Assembly (NCBI RefSeq): GCF_009725235.1
Contig: NZ_WJFC01000223.1
Location: 1-21,706, forward strand
Source of the DNA: Scytonema sp. UIC 10036
Lineage (GTDB): Bacteria > Cyanobacteriota > Cyanobacteriia > Cyanobacteriales > Nostocaceae
Length of the DNA stretch: 21,706 nt
Reading direction: 5' to 3'
Position numbers and translations under genes: made by a program. How positions within the stretch are numbered: the stretch's first letter is position 1; every line of letters starts with the position of its first letter. Below are positions 21,452 to 21,706 of the stretch, in pieces. The notes under the pieces were generated by a model. The model did not search any database. It saw only the letters and a program-made list of their open reading frames with translations, and had not been told where the DNA came from.

Positions 21452-21706
21452 ACATATGTGTCCGGTTTAAAAGTTCTTATAATTTGGACGCTTTTAGAGA
21501 GAAAATACCTGAAACTACTATTCCATAAGCTTTATAGCTTATTTGCACTTAATGTGGTTTCATTTGCACTTAATGTGGTTTGTTTGCATTTATTGTGGTT
21601 TTATTTGCTCCTAATGTGGTTTTGAGACCCCTCTTATTTGCATTTAATGTGGTTTCAAAAATGGCTTGTTTGCAGTTTTGAGCGTTTATGTTTGCAGTTC
21701 GCTACA
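21452..21706 (-). repeat. Right terminal inverted repeat
   Basis: This 255 bp repeat ends GTTTGCAGTTCGCTACA and is the exact inverse of 18140-18394 and identical to 1-255. Its inner part contains the inverted repeat TAAGCT/AGCTTA. The region between the ATPase stop and this repeat (21375-21451) has no gene. Confidence 0.92.

Larger units (their letters stand above)
18140..21706 (+). mobile_element. Transposon with three genes and 255 bp inverted ends
   Basis: A 3,567 bp element bounded by TGTAG...CTACA, with perfect 255 bp terminal inverted repeats and a 6 bp target duplication. It carries a serine recombinase, a DDE transposase and an ExeA/TniB-like AAA+ ATPase, all on one strand with overlapping frames. 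The gene set recalls TniR-TniA-TniB of the Tn402/Tn5053 relatives of Tn7. No TniQ, Cas gene or cargo is present. 5'-TGT ends and arrays of transposase-binding repeats are typical of that superfamily. It inserted into an RHH-like gene. If the assembler merged the two TIRs, the interior could truly lie in the opposite orientation. Confidence 0.9.

Noticed and set aside
18140..21706. A CRISPR-associated (CAST) Tn7-like element
   Set aside because: TGT ends and the transposase plus AAA+ pair fit the superfamily, but there is no TniQ, Cas12k or other Cas gene and no array.
1..21706. Terminal repeat as a linear plasmid end or phage terminal redundancy
   Set aside because: The repeat is exactly one transposon end, and the target duplication plus the rejoined gene explain it as a circle crossing the contig boundary.
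1..21706. GCGATCGC sites as a special signal
   Set aside because: They are spread over genes and spacers alike and are the usual HIP1 sequence of many cyanobacteria; useful for host assignment only.

Overview
The window looks like a complete, closed cyanobacterial plasmid of about 21.45 kb carrying one transposon. The host is probably a cyanobacterium. GCGATCGC (HIP1) sites are scattered through genes and spacers, the large replication protein resembles the CyRepA1 family of cyanobacterial plasmids, and short tandem repeats of cyanobacterial style are common. Bases 1-255 are identical to 21452-21706, and the inverse complement lies at 18140-18394. These are the terminal inverted repeats (TIRs) of a 3,567 bp transposon, and the contig opens and closes inside the right-hand copy. 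Two facts support joining the ends. A 6 bp target duplication, CGTAAC, flanks the element at 18134-18139 and 256-261. Removing the element plus one duplication also restores a continuous 154-codon reading frame split between 256-399 and 17813-18139. The backbone without the transposon is about 17.9 kb.

Layout. 256-1236 (minus strand): the interrupted ribbon-helix-helix (RHH) gene, and a GIY-YIG nuclease-like gene with RHH-like segments on both sides whose end may be extended by a -1 frameshift; upstream is an array of TGTTSAACA sites. 1475-3071 (plus): four small genes, one with a SWIM zinc motif, ended by a terminator. 3140-3761: a gene-free stretch rich in repeats and hairpins. 3762-4748: a tyrosine recombinase, followed by gene-free DNA to 5528. 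5529-10179 (minus): a replication block with a Q-rich coiled-coil protein, a CyRepA1-like Rep with repeats inside its 3' coding end, a coupled small gene and an RHH regulator. 10439-10609 (minus): a second RHH protein, diverging from a ParM-like actin operon at 11053-13378 with tightly overlapping genes. 13507-16634 (plus): three putative membrane or accessory proteins and a membrane-anchored FtsK/TraD-like ATPase. 16648-16842: a dense TTCCGG repeat cluster. 16900-17656: a small membrane protein and a T5orf172-like protein with a membrane anchor. 18140-21706: the transposon, with a serine recombinase, a DDE transposase and an AAA+ ATPase.

How the parts may work together (inference). CyRepA1 with its iteron-like repeats would replicate the plasmid. 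The actin-like protein and the RHH or basic proteins behind it would partition it. The tyrosine recombinase could resolve multimers. The membrane and ATPase cluster may move DNA or proteins across or along the membrane; it is the least explained part of the backbone. Several small RHH proteins and palindromic sites suggest layered autoregulation. No rRNA, tRNA or CRISPR array was seen.
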